From the NCBI RefSeq assembly GCF_001191005.1, contig NZ_CP012201.1, positions 4,650,001 through 4,714,000 on the forward strand: DNA of 64,000 nucleotides, given 5' to 3'. Positions 9,043 to 16,056 of this stretch are shown piece by piece (positions within the stretch are counted from its first letter, which is position 1; every line of letters begins with the position of its first letter). A program made the position numbers and the translations under genes. This DNA comes from Massilia sp. NR 4-1. Lineage in GTDB: Bacteria; Pseudomonadota; Gammaproteobacteria; Burkholderiales; Burkholderiaceae_D. The notes under the pieces are model-generated. The model ran no database searches. It worked only from the letters and a program-made list of their open reading frames with translations, and was not told where the DNA came from.

Positions 9043-9056
9043 TTGATGTAGATCAA
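9043..9056 (-). promoter_or_regulatory. FNR/ANR-type box of the aer-hemN-safE-ccoIS transcript
   Basis: TTGAT-GTAG-ATCAA, a perfect FNR/ANR consensus. On the minus strand a TAAACT at 9021-9016 is a good -10 candidate; the resulting start near 9009 places the box centre about 40 bp upstream, the class II FNR arrangement. This promoter would serve aer and, by read-through, hemN and the copper and oxidase assembly genes. Confidence 0.85.
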
Positions 9057-9088
9057 AATTAAGGGAATTTCGGCAAAGCAGGTCTTGC

Positions 9089-9111
9089 CTTATTGCGAAC
9101 AATGCAATAAG
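9089..9111. repeat. inverted repeat CTTATTGC-N7-GCAATAAG
   Basis: Perfect 8-bp inverted repeat with a 7-nt spacer in the 248-bp gap between the DUF808 gene and aer, about 45 bp beyond the FNR box. There is no T-tract on either strand, so it is not a clear terminator; it could be an operator for a second regulator of aer. Function unknown. Confidence 0.5.
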
Positions 9112-9195
9112 CGGAACACCATGCCGTGAAGGCAGGAGGCTGGTCTCTACAGCCCCCTGGAGGCGCGCGCTGCGGATGGGCGCGCCCGTTTGGTA

Positions 9196-10146
9196 TCAGC
9201 TGCGGCCGCGCACTGCGTCCCACAGCTTGCCGGCCACGGTCACCAGGGCCAGCACGATGGCGCCGGCCACAACCCCGGCCACGCCATTCAACACGCTCGG
9301 CGTCAGCACGCCCAGCACGGGGCCGATGCCGGCCACGCCCTGCGCTGCCGCGCCCGCATGCTCGATGGCATGGTGGGCGGCCGGAATGCCGTGGGTCAGG
9401 ATGCCGCCGCCGACCATGAACATGGCGGCCGTGCCGACCACGGACAGTAATTTCATCAGCACCGGCGCCGCCGCCAGCAGGAAGCGGCCGAAGGCGCGCA
9501 CGCCGGCCGCGGCCGCGCCGGCGCGCTGACTCAGGTAGAGGCCGGCGTCATCCATTTTGACGATGCCGGCCACGATGCCGTACACGCCCACCGTCATCAC
9601 GACGGCGATGCCGACCAGCACCGCCACCTGCTGGGCGAAGCTGGCATCGGCCACGGTGCCCAGCGCGATCACGATGATCTCGGCCGACAGGATGAAGTCG
9701 GTGCGGATGGCGCCCTTGATCTTGTCCTTTTCCAGCGCCACCAGGTCGACGGCTGGATCGGCCACGGCGGCCGCCAGCTCGGCGTGGTGCGCGGCGTCTT
9801 CCTCGGCGCTGTGCAGGAATTGATGGGCGATCTTCTCGAAGCCCTCGAAGCACAGATAGGCGCCGCCCAGCATCAGCAGGGGCACGATGGCCCAGGGCGC
9901 GAAGGCGCTGATGGCCAGCGCGGCCGGCACCAGGATGGCCTTGTTCTTCATCGAGCCGACGGCCACCGCCCACACCACGGGCAGTTCGCGCTCGGCCTGC
10001 ACGCCGGCCACCTGCTGCGCATTCAGCGCCAGGTCGTCGCCCAGCACGCCGGCGGTCTTTTGCGCCGCCACCTTGCTCATGGCGCCGACGTCGTCGAGGA
10101 TGGTGGCGATATCGTCGATCAGTGCCAGCAGGCTGGTTCCGGCCAT
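9196..10146 (-). CDS. DUF808 family inner-membrane protein (YedI-like)
   Basis: 316-residue membrane protein of the DUF808/YedI family. The family start is seen (SLLALIDDIATILDDVGAMSKVAAQKTAGVLGDD, quoted in pieces: SLLALIDDIA, AMSKVAAQKT, GVLGDDLALN), followed by PVVWAVAVGSMKNK and several hydrophobic segments. The C-terminal half is Ala/Gly-rich with repeated helices. The biochemical role of the family is unknown. ATG at 10146 with a GGGAGG ahead. It is transcribed alone, divergently from the LysE-type exporter 137 bp away. Confidence 0.85.
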   Translation of the reverse strand: MAGTSLLALIDDIATILDDVGAMSKVAAQKTAGVLGDDLALNAQQVAGVQAERELPVVWAVAVGSMKNKAILVPAALAISAFAPWAIVPLLMLGGAYLCFEGFEKIAHQFLHSAEEDAAHHAELAAAVADPAVDLVALEKDKIKGAIRTDFILSAEIIVIALGTVADASFAQQVAVLVGIAVVMTVGVYGIVAGIVKMDDAGLYLSQRAGAAAAGVRAFGRFLLAAAPVLMKLLSVVGTAAMFMVGGGILTHGIPAAHHAIEHAGAAAQGVAGIGPVLGVLTPSVLNGVAGVVAGAIVLALVTVAGKLWDAVRGRS

Positions 10147-10283
10147 CAGAGGCCTCCCTGGAAGGTGGTGCGCATAGACATGGAAAATAAGAAAGCTGAT
10201 TCAAAGAGCAATCTTACCCCAGACCAAGATCGGCGAATACCGCCGCCAGGCGCTAGAATGAAATATTTAAGTTGGGAGCCACG

Positions 10284-10928
10284 ATGAGTTTCGCCGCTTG
10301 GATCACCTTTGTCATTGCCGCCTGCATCATCTCGGTTTCGCCCGGGTCCGGCGCCGTGTTGTCGATGTCGCACGGCCTCTCCTACGGGGTGCGCAAGGCC
10401 AGCGCCACCATCATGGGCCTGATCGCCGGCCTGCTGCTGCTGATCGGCATTGCCGGCGCCGGCGTCGGTTCCCTGCTGCTGGCCTCGGAATTCGCTTTCA
10501 GCGTGGTCAAGACCGTGGGCGCCCTCTACCTGATCTACCTGGGCCTGTGCCAGTGGCGCGCCAAGACCGCCGCCGGCCTCGGCGTGGACGCGGCGTCCGG
10601 GCGGCCGCAGGCGCCCTCGCTGCGGCGCCGCTTCATGACCGGTTTCCTGACCAATGCCACCAATCCCAAGGGCATCATCTTCATGGTGGCCGTGCTGCCG
10701 CAGTTCATCACCCAGGGCCAGCCCGTGCTGCCCCAGCTGCTGATCCTGGCCGCCACCATGGTCACCATCGATTGCATCGTGATGCACGGTTACGCCTTCC
10801 TGGCCTCGTCCATGCAGCGCTTTTTCCGCGATGCGGGCGCCGTGAAAAAACAAAACCGCGTATTCGGCGGTTTGCTGATGGCGGTGGGCGCCGCCCTTTT
10901 CTTTGTTAAACGCGGCAGCCATGCCTGA
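10284..10928 (+). CDS. LysE/RhtB-family amino-acid exporter
   Basis: 214-residue inner-membrane transporter. The N-terminus (FAAWITFVIAACIISVSPGSGAVLSMSHGL) carries the SPGPxxxxV-type signature in the form SPGSGAVLSMS, and six hydrophobic segments are present, as in RhtB/LysE exporters of amino acids or homoserine lactones. The conserved NPKGIIFMVAVLPQF segment in helix 4 is clear. The ATG at 10284 with a GGGAG 6-8 nt upstream is preferred to the TTG at 10272. The substrate cannot be read from the sequence. It stands alone, with the following small ORF under separate signals. Confidence 0.9.
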   Translation: MSFAAWITFVIAACIISVSPGSGAVLSMSHGLSYGVRKASATIMGLIAGLLLLIGIAGAGVGSLLLASEFAFSVVKTVGALYLIYLGLCQWRAKTAAGLGVDAASGRPQAPSLRRRFMTGFLTNATNPKGIIFMVAVLPQFITQGQPVLPQLLILAATMVTIDCIVMHGYAFLASSMQRFFRDAGAVKKQNRVFGGLLMAVGAALFFVKRGSHA

Positions 10929-11025
10929 GAAAAAGGCGCATACTGTAGCCAGCGCAGCACAAAAAAGCGCGCTTTATCTTGCGGAATAATTAATACAAAA
11001 CTCTGCACGATATGAAAAAAACTGT

Positions 11026-11059
11026 AACGCCGGTCGCCATGCGCGGCGCTTCCGGCGTT
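11026..11059 (+). other. hairpin in the leader of the 24-residue ORF
   Basis: Perfect inverted repeat AACGCCGG / CCGGCGTT enclosing a second stem (CGCC / GGCG), about 30 nt before the start codon of the small ORF and about 12 nt before its ribosome binding site. It lacks a T-run. It could shape translation or mRNA stability of the short message. Confidence 0.5.
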
Positions 11060-11088
11060 TAATATATGGCTATACAAGGAGACACTTC

Positions 11089-11163
11089 ATGCAACGCAAA
11101 TTTCTTCATTTCATATTACTGGTGGCGCTGATCACCGCCTCGGCCCTGGCACTGGCAGCGTAA
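11089..11163 (+). CDS. 24-residue hydrophobic small protein candidate
   Basis: ATG with an AAGGAG 7 nt upstream, 24 codons, then TAA. The peptide starts MQRKF, then is almost wholly hydrophobic (leucine, isoleucine and alanine rich, ending ALALAA), so it would be either a one-helix membrane peptide or a bare signal-peptide-like segment. A strong rho-independent terminator follows 16 nt after the stop codon, so ORF, ribosome binding site and terminator form a compact gene. I do not recognise the peptide. No functional claim is made; the gene call rests on the arrangement of translation and termination signals. Confidence 0.55.
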   Translation: MQRKFLHFILLVALITASALALAA

Positions 11164-11179
11164 AACGCCGCTCTCCGGC

Positions 11180-11210
11180 GGCGGATATTGCAGTTCATCC
11201 GCCTTTTTTT
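11180..11210 (+). terminator. rho-independent terminator of the small ORF
   Basis: GGCGGAT / ATCCGCC stem of 7 bp with a 10-nt loop followed directly by seven T residues. It lies 16 nt past the stop of the 24-codon ORF. Confidence 0.8.
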
Positions 11211-11434
11211 GTCTTTCAAGCGCCGAATTGAACAGTCTGTCACAATACCGTGGTTTCGCTCTGCGCTATTCCGTAGAGTGCCGACAGTGGAATATGCAAA
11301 ACAGTGCCGACGACAGGACTTTGAATGTCCGCACCGCCCGCTTTTGTTTTTCTCCACCCCGGTTTTGTCCCGACTATTTTCATTCCGCATGAACGAGAAT
11401 AGTTTTTACCAGCCCCTTGGGGCTGGTTTTTTTT
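11211..11434 (+). other. non-coding stretch ending in a strong plus-strand terminator; possible small RNA
   Basis: About 200 bp lie between the small-ORF terminator and another strong terminator at 11408-11434 (ACCAGCCCC / GGGGCTGGT, 2-nt spacer, then eight T on the plus strand). No convincing ORF reads on plus here, so the second terminator must end some plus-strand transcript starting after 11210. A TTGAAC at about 11228 could be a -35 element. This fits a small RNA gene, but no family is recognised. On the minus strand the stem lacks a T-tract, so it is not the terminator of the CII-like gene. Confidence 0.35.
11408..11434 (+). terminator. rho-independent terminator (orphan, plus strand)
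   Basis: Nine-base-pair perfect stem ACCAGCCCC / GGGGCTGGT with a T-tract to 11434. It is 6 bp from the end of the opposite-strand CII-like gene, yet oriented to stop plus-strand transcription. Confidence 0.75.
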
Positions 11435-11439
11435 ATTCC

Positions 11440-11928
11440 CTATTCCGCTTCCCGCGCGCGCTGCCGGATACGCTCGCGCCATTCGCCCAAGGCCGCCAGG
11501 GCGCCATGGAATTCCTTTTCGATCAGATCGGCTTCGGCCACCGACACCTTGCCGTCCAGCAGGGCGCTGGCCACCGCCTCGGCCACCGCGCCGACCTGGC
11601 TCATCACCTTGCACACCGTCTGCGACAGATCGTCCTGGCCGACCTGCTCGGGCAGCGGCACGACGAAGGCCGCCATGCCGTGCCGCGTCAGCAGGGCGTG
11701 CAGGGGCCGCATGGCGTCGGCCACGCCGGCCTGGTGGCACAGCTCGACGATGGCCGAGACTTCCTCGAACGAGGGGTAATGCGAGGCGATCGTCGGCGCC
11801 AGCTTATTGCGCAGCACATTGACCGAGATGTCCATGGCCAGGGCCAGGGCCTCGATGCCGCCGGGGTAGCCGCGCGCCACGGTGTACAGGGCGTCGTGCT
11901 GGTTCATAGCGAGATACTTGCGAGTCAT
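11440..11928 (-). CDS. phage CII-type regulatory protein (Phage_CP76-like)
   Basis: 162-residue soluble protein. Its start (NQHDALYTVARGYPGGIEALALAM, then VLRNKLAP and SFEEVSAIVELCHQAG) matches the phage regulatory CII family, in which an N-terminal helical domain of this kind is thought to bind DNA. It is the only phage-like gene in the window; no integrase, structural gene or attachment site is near, so it is probably a domesticated or orphan copy. An ATG at 11928 with an AAGGA about 12 nt upstream is used; the family often starts at the internal Met (11907). Its target is unknown. Confidence 0.75.
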   Translation of the reverse strand: MTRKYLAMNQHDALYTVARGYPGGIEALALAMDISVNVLRNKLAPTIASHYPSFEEVSAIVELCHQAGVADAMRPLHALLTRHGMAAFVVPLPEQVGQDDLSQTVCKVMSQVGAVAEAVASALLDGKVSVAEADLIEKEFHGALAALGEWRERIRQRAREAE

Positions 11929-12027
11929 GGTGAAGCTGATCCTTTTTTACCGTTGCAATGACTTGGGCTGGACAGTATGCTGTCTTTCATTCAACTAGCA
12001 ATATAACCATTTTTCCGGGAAGCCAAG

Positions 12028-13068
12028 ATGAAGTTATTCCGCACCGCCCTCATCGCCGCCCTGCTGCTGCCGCTGGCCAGCATGGGCGCGGCCGACGCGC
12101 GGCCCAGCTCCTCGTATAAAAGCGGATTTTCGTCGCAAAAGAGCAGCCCGGCAAGGAGCGCGCCGTCCAAGGCCGCGCCGGATTATTCGAGCCGCCGCTC
12201 CAGCTATGGTTCTTTCAGCGGCAGCAGCCGTAGCGCCGACGCCGAGCCGGCGCGCAAGTCCAGTTTCGGCAGTTTCGGCAGCCGTTCGGCACGCGACAAC
12301 CCGGCTGACGCCGCAGGCCGCCAGCCGAATTCCTTCGGCAGCCGCCCGTCCAGCGACAGCGCGGCCGAGGCGCCGAACCGCCAGTCCAGCTTCGGCTCCT
12401 TCGGCCGCCGCAGCGGCGACGATGGCACGCAGAACGGCGGCAGCGCCGGTTCGCGCAGCGGTTCCGCCCTGTCGCGCGACCTGGGGCAGCGCACGGCCGA
12501 AGACCGCGCCCTGCGCAGCCTCGACGCGCGCAAGGCGGCCGGCGCCGGCCTGGCGGGCGCGGCCATCGGCGGTGCGGCCGGTGCGGCCGCCACCCATGGC
12601 GATGCCTTGCCGCCGCTGCATGATCCGGTGATGCCGCGCCAGGCCAACTCCGCGTCAGGCAATGGCGGCGGCCAGTACAACCAGGGCCAGTACGGCCAGC
12701 CCGCGCCACCGCCGCCGGTCGCGGCGCCGCAGCAGAAGGACAACAGCCTGCTGTACGGCCTGGGCGGCTATATGCTGGGCCGCTCGATGAATAACCACGG
12801 TGGCGGCCAGCACGGCGCCGGCAACGGCGGCCATAGCGGCAGTCATGGCAACAGCGGCAGCGAAGCCAGTGGCGGCGGCAGCGCTGGCGGCGCGCTGGAA
12901 GCGGCGGCCCAGGCGCCGGTCAAGGAATCCTCCTTCGGCGGCGCGGTACTGCGCACTTTCCTCTGGCTGGCGCTGCTGGGCACGCTGGGCTGGCTGCTTT
13001 ACTTTGGCGTCAAACGCCTGCGCGGCACGTCCGAACGCAAGGCTAATTATTCGTTTGAAAGGAATTGA
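12028..13068 (+). CDS. Ser/Gly-rich low-complexity exported membrane protein
   Basis: 346 residues with a signal peptide (about 1-24, ending ADA), a long low-complexity Ser/Arg/Gly region, and one C-terminal transmembrane helix (about 312-328) followed by a basic cytoplasmic tail. A short repeat of the form SSFGSFG(S/R)R recurs at about 59-64, 79-86, 102-106 and 121-128, and His/Gly/Asn-rich sequence precedes the helix. It is not assigned to a family. It ends 1 nt before the DUF2491 gene and heads a three-gene operon with a PspA/IM30 protein, which suggests a role in envelope stress or organisation (inference). Confidence 0.8.
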   Translation: MKLFRTALIAALLLPLASMGAADARPSSSYKSGFSSQKSSPARSAPSKAAPDYSSRRSSYGSFSGSSRSADAEPARKSSFGSFGSRSARDNPADAAGRQPNSFGSRPSSDSAAEAPNRQSSFGSFGRRSGDDGTQNGGSAGSRSGSALSRDLGQRTAEDRALRSLDARKAAGAGLAGAAIGGAAGAAATHGDALPPLHDPVMPRQANSASGNGGGQYNQGQYGQPAPPPPVAAPQQKDNSLLYGLGGYMLGRSMNNHGGGQHGAGNGGHSGSHGNSGSEASGGGSAGGALEAAAQAPVKESSFGGAVLRTFLWLALLGTLGWLLYFGVKRLRGTSERKANYSFERN

Positions 13069-13069
13069 T

Positions 13070-13846
13070 ATGGGCTGGAAAGATGCACTCGGCTACCTGC
13101 GCGCCGGCGCCGCCAAGCGCGGCGTGGGCGAGGAGCAGCGCGAAGACGGGGATCTGCCGCTGGGCGCCCGCATCGGCAGCCTAGTGAATGTGCAGCAGTC
13201 GCCGCTGATCCGCGCCAGCGCCGCCGGTTCCCTGCTGGCGCTGCCGGATGACGGCGGCCCGCGCATCGTCGCCATCTCCCAGCTCAAGCTGAACCTGTCG
13301 GGCAAGCTGTACCGCTACTACCTGGCCAAGGGCGACGACGACGCGCAGGAGCGCTTCATCCAGCTTTACCAGAACGAGCAGGGCGAAGTGGCTGAAATCC
13401 TGTACTGCACCCAGCTGGCGCGCGTGATCCCGGAAACGGAAGAGGATCAGGACGCTTACACGGGCAGCCAGGGCTACGGCCTGGGCGACCCCAGCTACAC
13501 GCTATGGCGCGAACAGCTGGCCGATCAAGGCTATGCCGCCAGCGTGCTGGACGCGGCCTTCGGCCCGAACGAAGGCGCCGAATACCAGCGCGATGTGGGC
13601 AGCGGCGGCTTTGTGCCGCCGTTCACCGGCACCGAAACCCGCATCGACGAGGCGGGCGGCATGCAGGGCTTGCGCCAGGAGCTGTACTTCATGCCCTATG
13701 CGCGCAGCCTGAACGATGGCGGCAAGGAATATCTGCTGATCACGACGGAGATCCTCCAGAGCGTGAACGGCGCAGGGAAACGCGGTATCCACGTCGATTT
13801 TGTGGTCGGGATACCGGTGGAGCAGGAACGGCTCGTCATCCAGTGA
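13070..13846 (+). CDS. DUF2491 family protein (YjfK-like)
   Basis: 258-residue soluble protein, starting MGWKDALGYLRAG at an ATG with AAAGGA upstream. The middle carries the family's conserved patches (LPLGARIGSLV, LYRYYLAKGDDDAQERFIQLY, LREELYF-like YFMPYAR). In enterobacteria the yjfK product is encoded beside a PspA-like protein (YjfJ); the same pairing occurs here, with the PspA-like gene 48 nt downstream. The molecular function of DUF2491 is not known. The operon context suggests it helps a PspA-type membrane-remodelling protein. Confidence 0.85.
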   Translation: MGWKDALGYLRAGAAKRGVGEEQREDGDLPLGARIGSLVNVQQSPLIRASAAGSLLALPDDGGPRIVAISQLKLNLSGKLYRYYLAKGDDDAQERFIQLYQNEQGEVAEILYCTQLARVIPETEEDQDAYTGSQGYGLGDPSYTLWREQLADQGYAASVLDAAFGPNEGAEYQRDVGSGGFVPPFTGTETRIDEAGGMQGLRQELYFMPYARSLNDGGKEYLLITTEILQSVNGAGKRGIHVDFVVGIPVEQERLVIQ

Positions 13847-13894
13847 TGACACCGGTGTGGTGTAGTAATTCAAATCAACGAAAGGAAAGATGAC

Positions 13895-14656
13895 ATGAGC
13901 AATTCGAATGGCTGGGGCTTGACCGCGCGCCTGATTTCCAAGCACTTTGGCGCCCTGGGCGACCGTTTTGCCGAAGCTATCGCCAGTTTTGATCCGGAAA
14001 CGGCCACCGAGGCCGACCGCGACCGCCTGGCCGACACCCTGCGCAATGCCGCACAGAAGCTGGCGTCGGCCCGTTCCGCCTTCAACAAGGAGCGCGACGA
14101 CGTGGTCAAGCTGCGCGAACTGATCGCCACCGACGAGAAAGCCACCGAAACCCTGGCCGAGCGCCTGGCGGCCGGCCAGATTTCCGAAGCGACCATCAAC
14201 CTGTTCTGCGACGAGCTGGAAGCGAACAAGGCGCGCCTGCCGCAAGAGCTGCGCGAAGAGGCCGACGCCCAGGAATACATGAACGAGCTGCAGAAAATCG
14301 TCGACGCCCTGTCGCAGCAGCTGGCCGATTTCGACGCCGCCGCCAAGAAAGCCATGCAAGCCCTGGCCACGGCCAAGGCCCAGCGCGAGCTGCAGGAAGT
14401 GCGCGCCGAGCGCCAAAGCGAGCTGGCCAGCCTGTCGGGCATGCGCGGCAACACCAGCGCCCTGAACGCGCTGACCCGCCGCGCCCAGCAAATCAGCAAC
14501 GAGGCCGAAGGCATGAAGATCGTCTCCGACATCGGCCAGCGTCCTTACGACCAGGCGGCCGAGATCGATGCCATCCGCAAATCGGTGAGCCAGCCGGCCA
14601 GCGAATCGGCGCTGGAGCGCCTGAAACGCCTGTCGAGCAAACCGGCGGCGGCTTGA
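13895..14656 (+). CDS. PspA/IM30 family membrane-associated coiled-coil protein (YjfJ-like)
   Basis: 253 residues, almost entirely charged alpha-helix with heptad character from about residue 35 to 190, as in the ESCRT-III-like PspA/Vipp1/YjfJ family that binds and protects the inner membrane. There is no signal peptide. The C-terminus is short and Ser/Ala-rich. The ATG at 13895 has AAAGGAAAG upstream. The protein lacks the PspF and PspBC partners of the classical phage-shock operon; instead it follows DUF2491, the YjfJ/YjfK arrangement. A strong terminator ends the operon. Confidence 0.88.
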   Translation: MSNSNGWGLTARLISKHFGALGDRFAEAIASFDPETATEADRDRLADTLRNAAQKLASARSAFNKERDDVVKLRELIATDEKATETLAERLAAGQISEATINLFCDELEANKARLPQELREEADAQEYMNELQKIVDALSQQLADFDAAAKKAMQALATAKAQRELQEVRAERQSELASLSGMRGNTSALNALTRRAQQISNEAEGMKIVSDIGQRPYDQAAEIDAIRKSVSQPASESALERLKRLSSKPAAA

Positions 14657-14720
14657 TCAGCCCCTGCGGCGCGGGTTCCGGCCGGAAACCGGAGCCATGC
14701 GCCGAATTTGGCTAAAATAG

Positions 14721-14757
14721 GAAGCGGCGCGCAAACGCGTGCCGCTTCTTTTTATTT
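14721..14757 (+). terminator. terminator after the PspA-like gene, just inside the ybeD leader
   Basis: GAAGCGGC / GCCGCTTC perfect 8-bp stem with an inner GCG/CGC pairing, followed by TTCTTTTTATTT. A TAAAAT element that could be the ybeD -10 box lies immediately upstream (14713-14718), so the hairpin may also sit in the ybeD 5' leader. Confidence 0.8.
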
Positions 14758-14777
14758 GTTAAACGATTGGAAATTTT

Positions 14778-15053
14778 ATGGCAGCGATCCCCCCGTCCGA
14801 GTCCCTCATCGAATACCCGAGCGACTTCCCGATCAAGGTGATGGGACCGACGCATGAGGAATTTGCGGCCACCATCCTGGCCGTGGTGCTCAAGCACGAC
14901 CCCAGCTTCCACGAAGGCAAGATGGAAACCCGGCCTTCGGCCAAGGGCAATTTCACCGGCCTGACCGTGACCGTGCGCGCCACCAGCCGCGAGCAGCTGG
15001 ACGCCCTGTACACCGAACTGTCGGGCCACCCGATGGTGAAAATCGTCATGTAA
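14778..15053 (+). CDS. ybeD: YbeD family (DUF493) protein
   Basis: 91-residue small cytoplasmic protein with an ACT-like fold. The IEYPSDFPIKVMG start, FTGLTVTVRATS and the C-terminal LYTELSGHPMVKIVM strand are those of the UPF0250/YbeD family. In most proteobacteria ybeD lies directly before lipB-lipA; here about 6 kb of other genes separate them. The role is not established. Its 3' end overlaps the convergent LysR gene by 8 bp. Confidence 0.93.
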   Translation: MAAIPPSESLIEYPSDFPIKVMGPTHEEFAATILAVVLKHDPSFHEGKMETRPSAKGNFTGLTVTVRATSREQLDALYTELSGHPMVKIVM

Positions 15054-15951
15054 GCCGCAGCTGCGGCGCGAATTGCGCGATCTCGGCCAGCAGCCAGGCG
15101 CGGAAAGCCTGCACCTGCGGCTTGGCCGCCGCGCCGGGCGGCGTCACGAAGTAATAATCGTCCGGGCTGGGCGTGGCGAGTTCGAACAGCCGCCGCAACT
15201 GCCCGGACGCCAGCTCCTGCATCGCCACCACATGGCGCACCAGCGCCACCCCGTCCCCATCCACGGCGGAACGGATCAGCATCGATAAATCCTCGAACAT
15301 CACGCCGCCGGCCGGCTCGGCCAGGTTCAGCCCTGCCGCGCGGAACCAGGGCAGCCAGGGCTCGTTCGACCGCAGCAGCGTGGCCTGGGCCAGCGCCGCC
15401 GGCGTCGCAGGCAGGTTGCCGCCGCGATAGCGGGGACTCACTACGGGGTAGTAGATATCACCCATCAGGCGCTCCGACAGCAAGCCTGGATACTGGCCGC
15501 GGCCAAAGCGGATGCCGACGTCGATGCCTTCCAGCGATAAATCCTGCAAGGTGCTGCTGGCCTGCAACACCACCTCCACCTCGGGATGCAGCTCGATGAA
15601 GCGGCCCAGGCGCGGCGCCAGCCAGCGCGCCGCGAACGAGGGAATCGAGGAAATCGTCAGCCGCTGGCAATTCCGGCCCGGCCGCAGGGCCTCGGCCGCC
15701 GCCGCGATCTCGCCCAGGGCGCGGCCCACCGTCAGTGCGAAGCGGCGGCCCTCCGGCGTCACCTTCACCTGCCGTCCCTTGCGCGCGAACAGGGCCAGGC
15801 CGAGGTCGTTCTCCAGCCCGCGCACCTGGTGGCTGATCGCGCCGTGGGTCAGGTGCAGCTCTTCCGCCGCGCGCGAAAAATTCTCGTGGCGGGCCGCCGC
15901 CTCGAAGGCGCGCAGGGCGGACAGATTGGGCAGGCGGCGCAGGTCGGACAT
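15046..15951 (-). CDS. LysR-family transcriptional regulator (GcvA-like subgroup)
   Basis: 301 residues. N-terminal winged helix (LPNLSALRAFEAAARHENFSRAAEELHLTHGAISHQVRGLE) has the THGAISHQV recognition helix of the GcvA-like subgroup; the C-terminal part is a substrate-binding domain with the usual GIRFGRGQYPGL segment. It is divergent from the glutathione transferase gene, with a 7-bp inverted repeat in the 105-bp gap, so it probably controls that gene and itself. The effector is unknown. Confidence 0.93.
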   Translation of the reverse strand: MSDLRRLPNLSALRAFEAAARHENFSRAAEELHLTHGAISHQVRGLENDLGLALFARKGRQVKVTPEGRRFALTVGRALGEIAAAAEALRPGRNCQRLTISSIPSFAARWLAPRLGRFIELHPEVEVVLQASSTLQDLSLEGIDVGIRFGRGQYPGLLSERLMGDIYYPVVSPRYRGGNLPATPAALAQATLLRSNEPWLPWFRAAGLNLAEPAGGVMFEDLSMLIRSAVDGDGVALVRHVVAMQELASGQLRRLFELATPSPDDYYFVTPPGAAAKPQVQAFRAWLLAEIAQFAPQLRLT

Positions 15952-15975
15952 GGCGTCTATGTGAGGAAAACTAAC

Positions 15976-15998
15976 AACGATAAAGAAAATATATCGTT
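15976..15998. promoter_or_regulatory. candidate LysR operator between lysR and gst
   Basis: AACGATA-N9-TATCGTT, a perfect 7-bp dyad in an A+T-rich stretch midway between the divergent LysR and GST genes, in the size and position expected of a LysR-type binding site. Confidence 0.6.
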
Positions 15999-16056
15999 AT
16001 GCGGCCCGTGCTGCAAGCCCGTAGCATGTGAATGAAATTCAACAACCGGAGCCGCC

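Noticed and set aside
11440..11928. Prophage region around the CII-like gene
   Set aside because: No integrase, capsid, tail, lysis gene or attachment repeat lies nearby; neighbours are ordinary chromosomal genes.
12028..13068. CRISPR or tandem DNA repeat in the Ser/Gly-rich gene
   Set aside because: The repetition is at the peptide level with irregular spacing and variable codons; there is no regular repeat-spacer structure.
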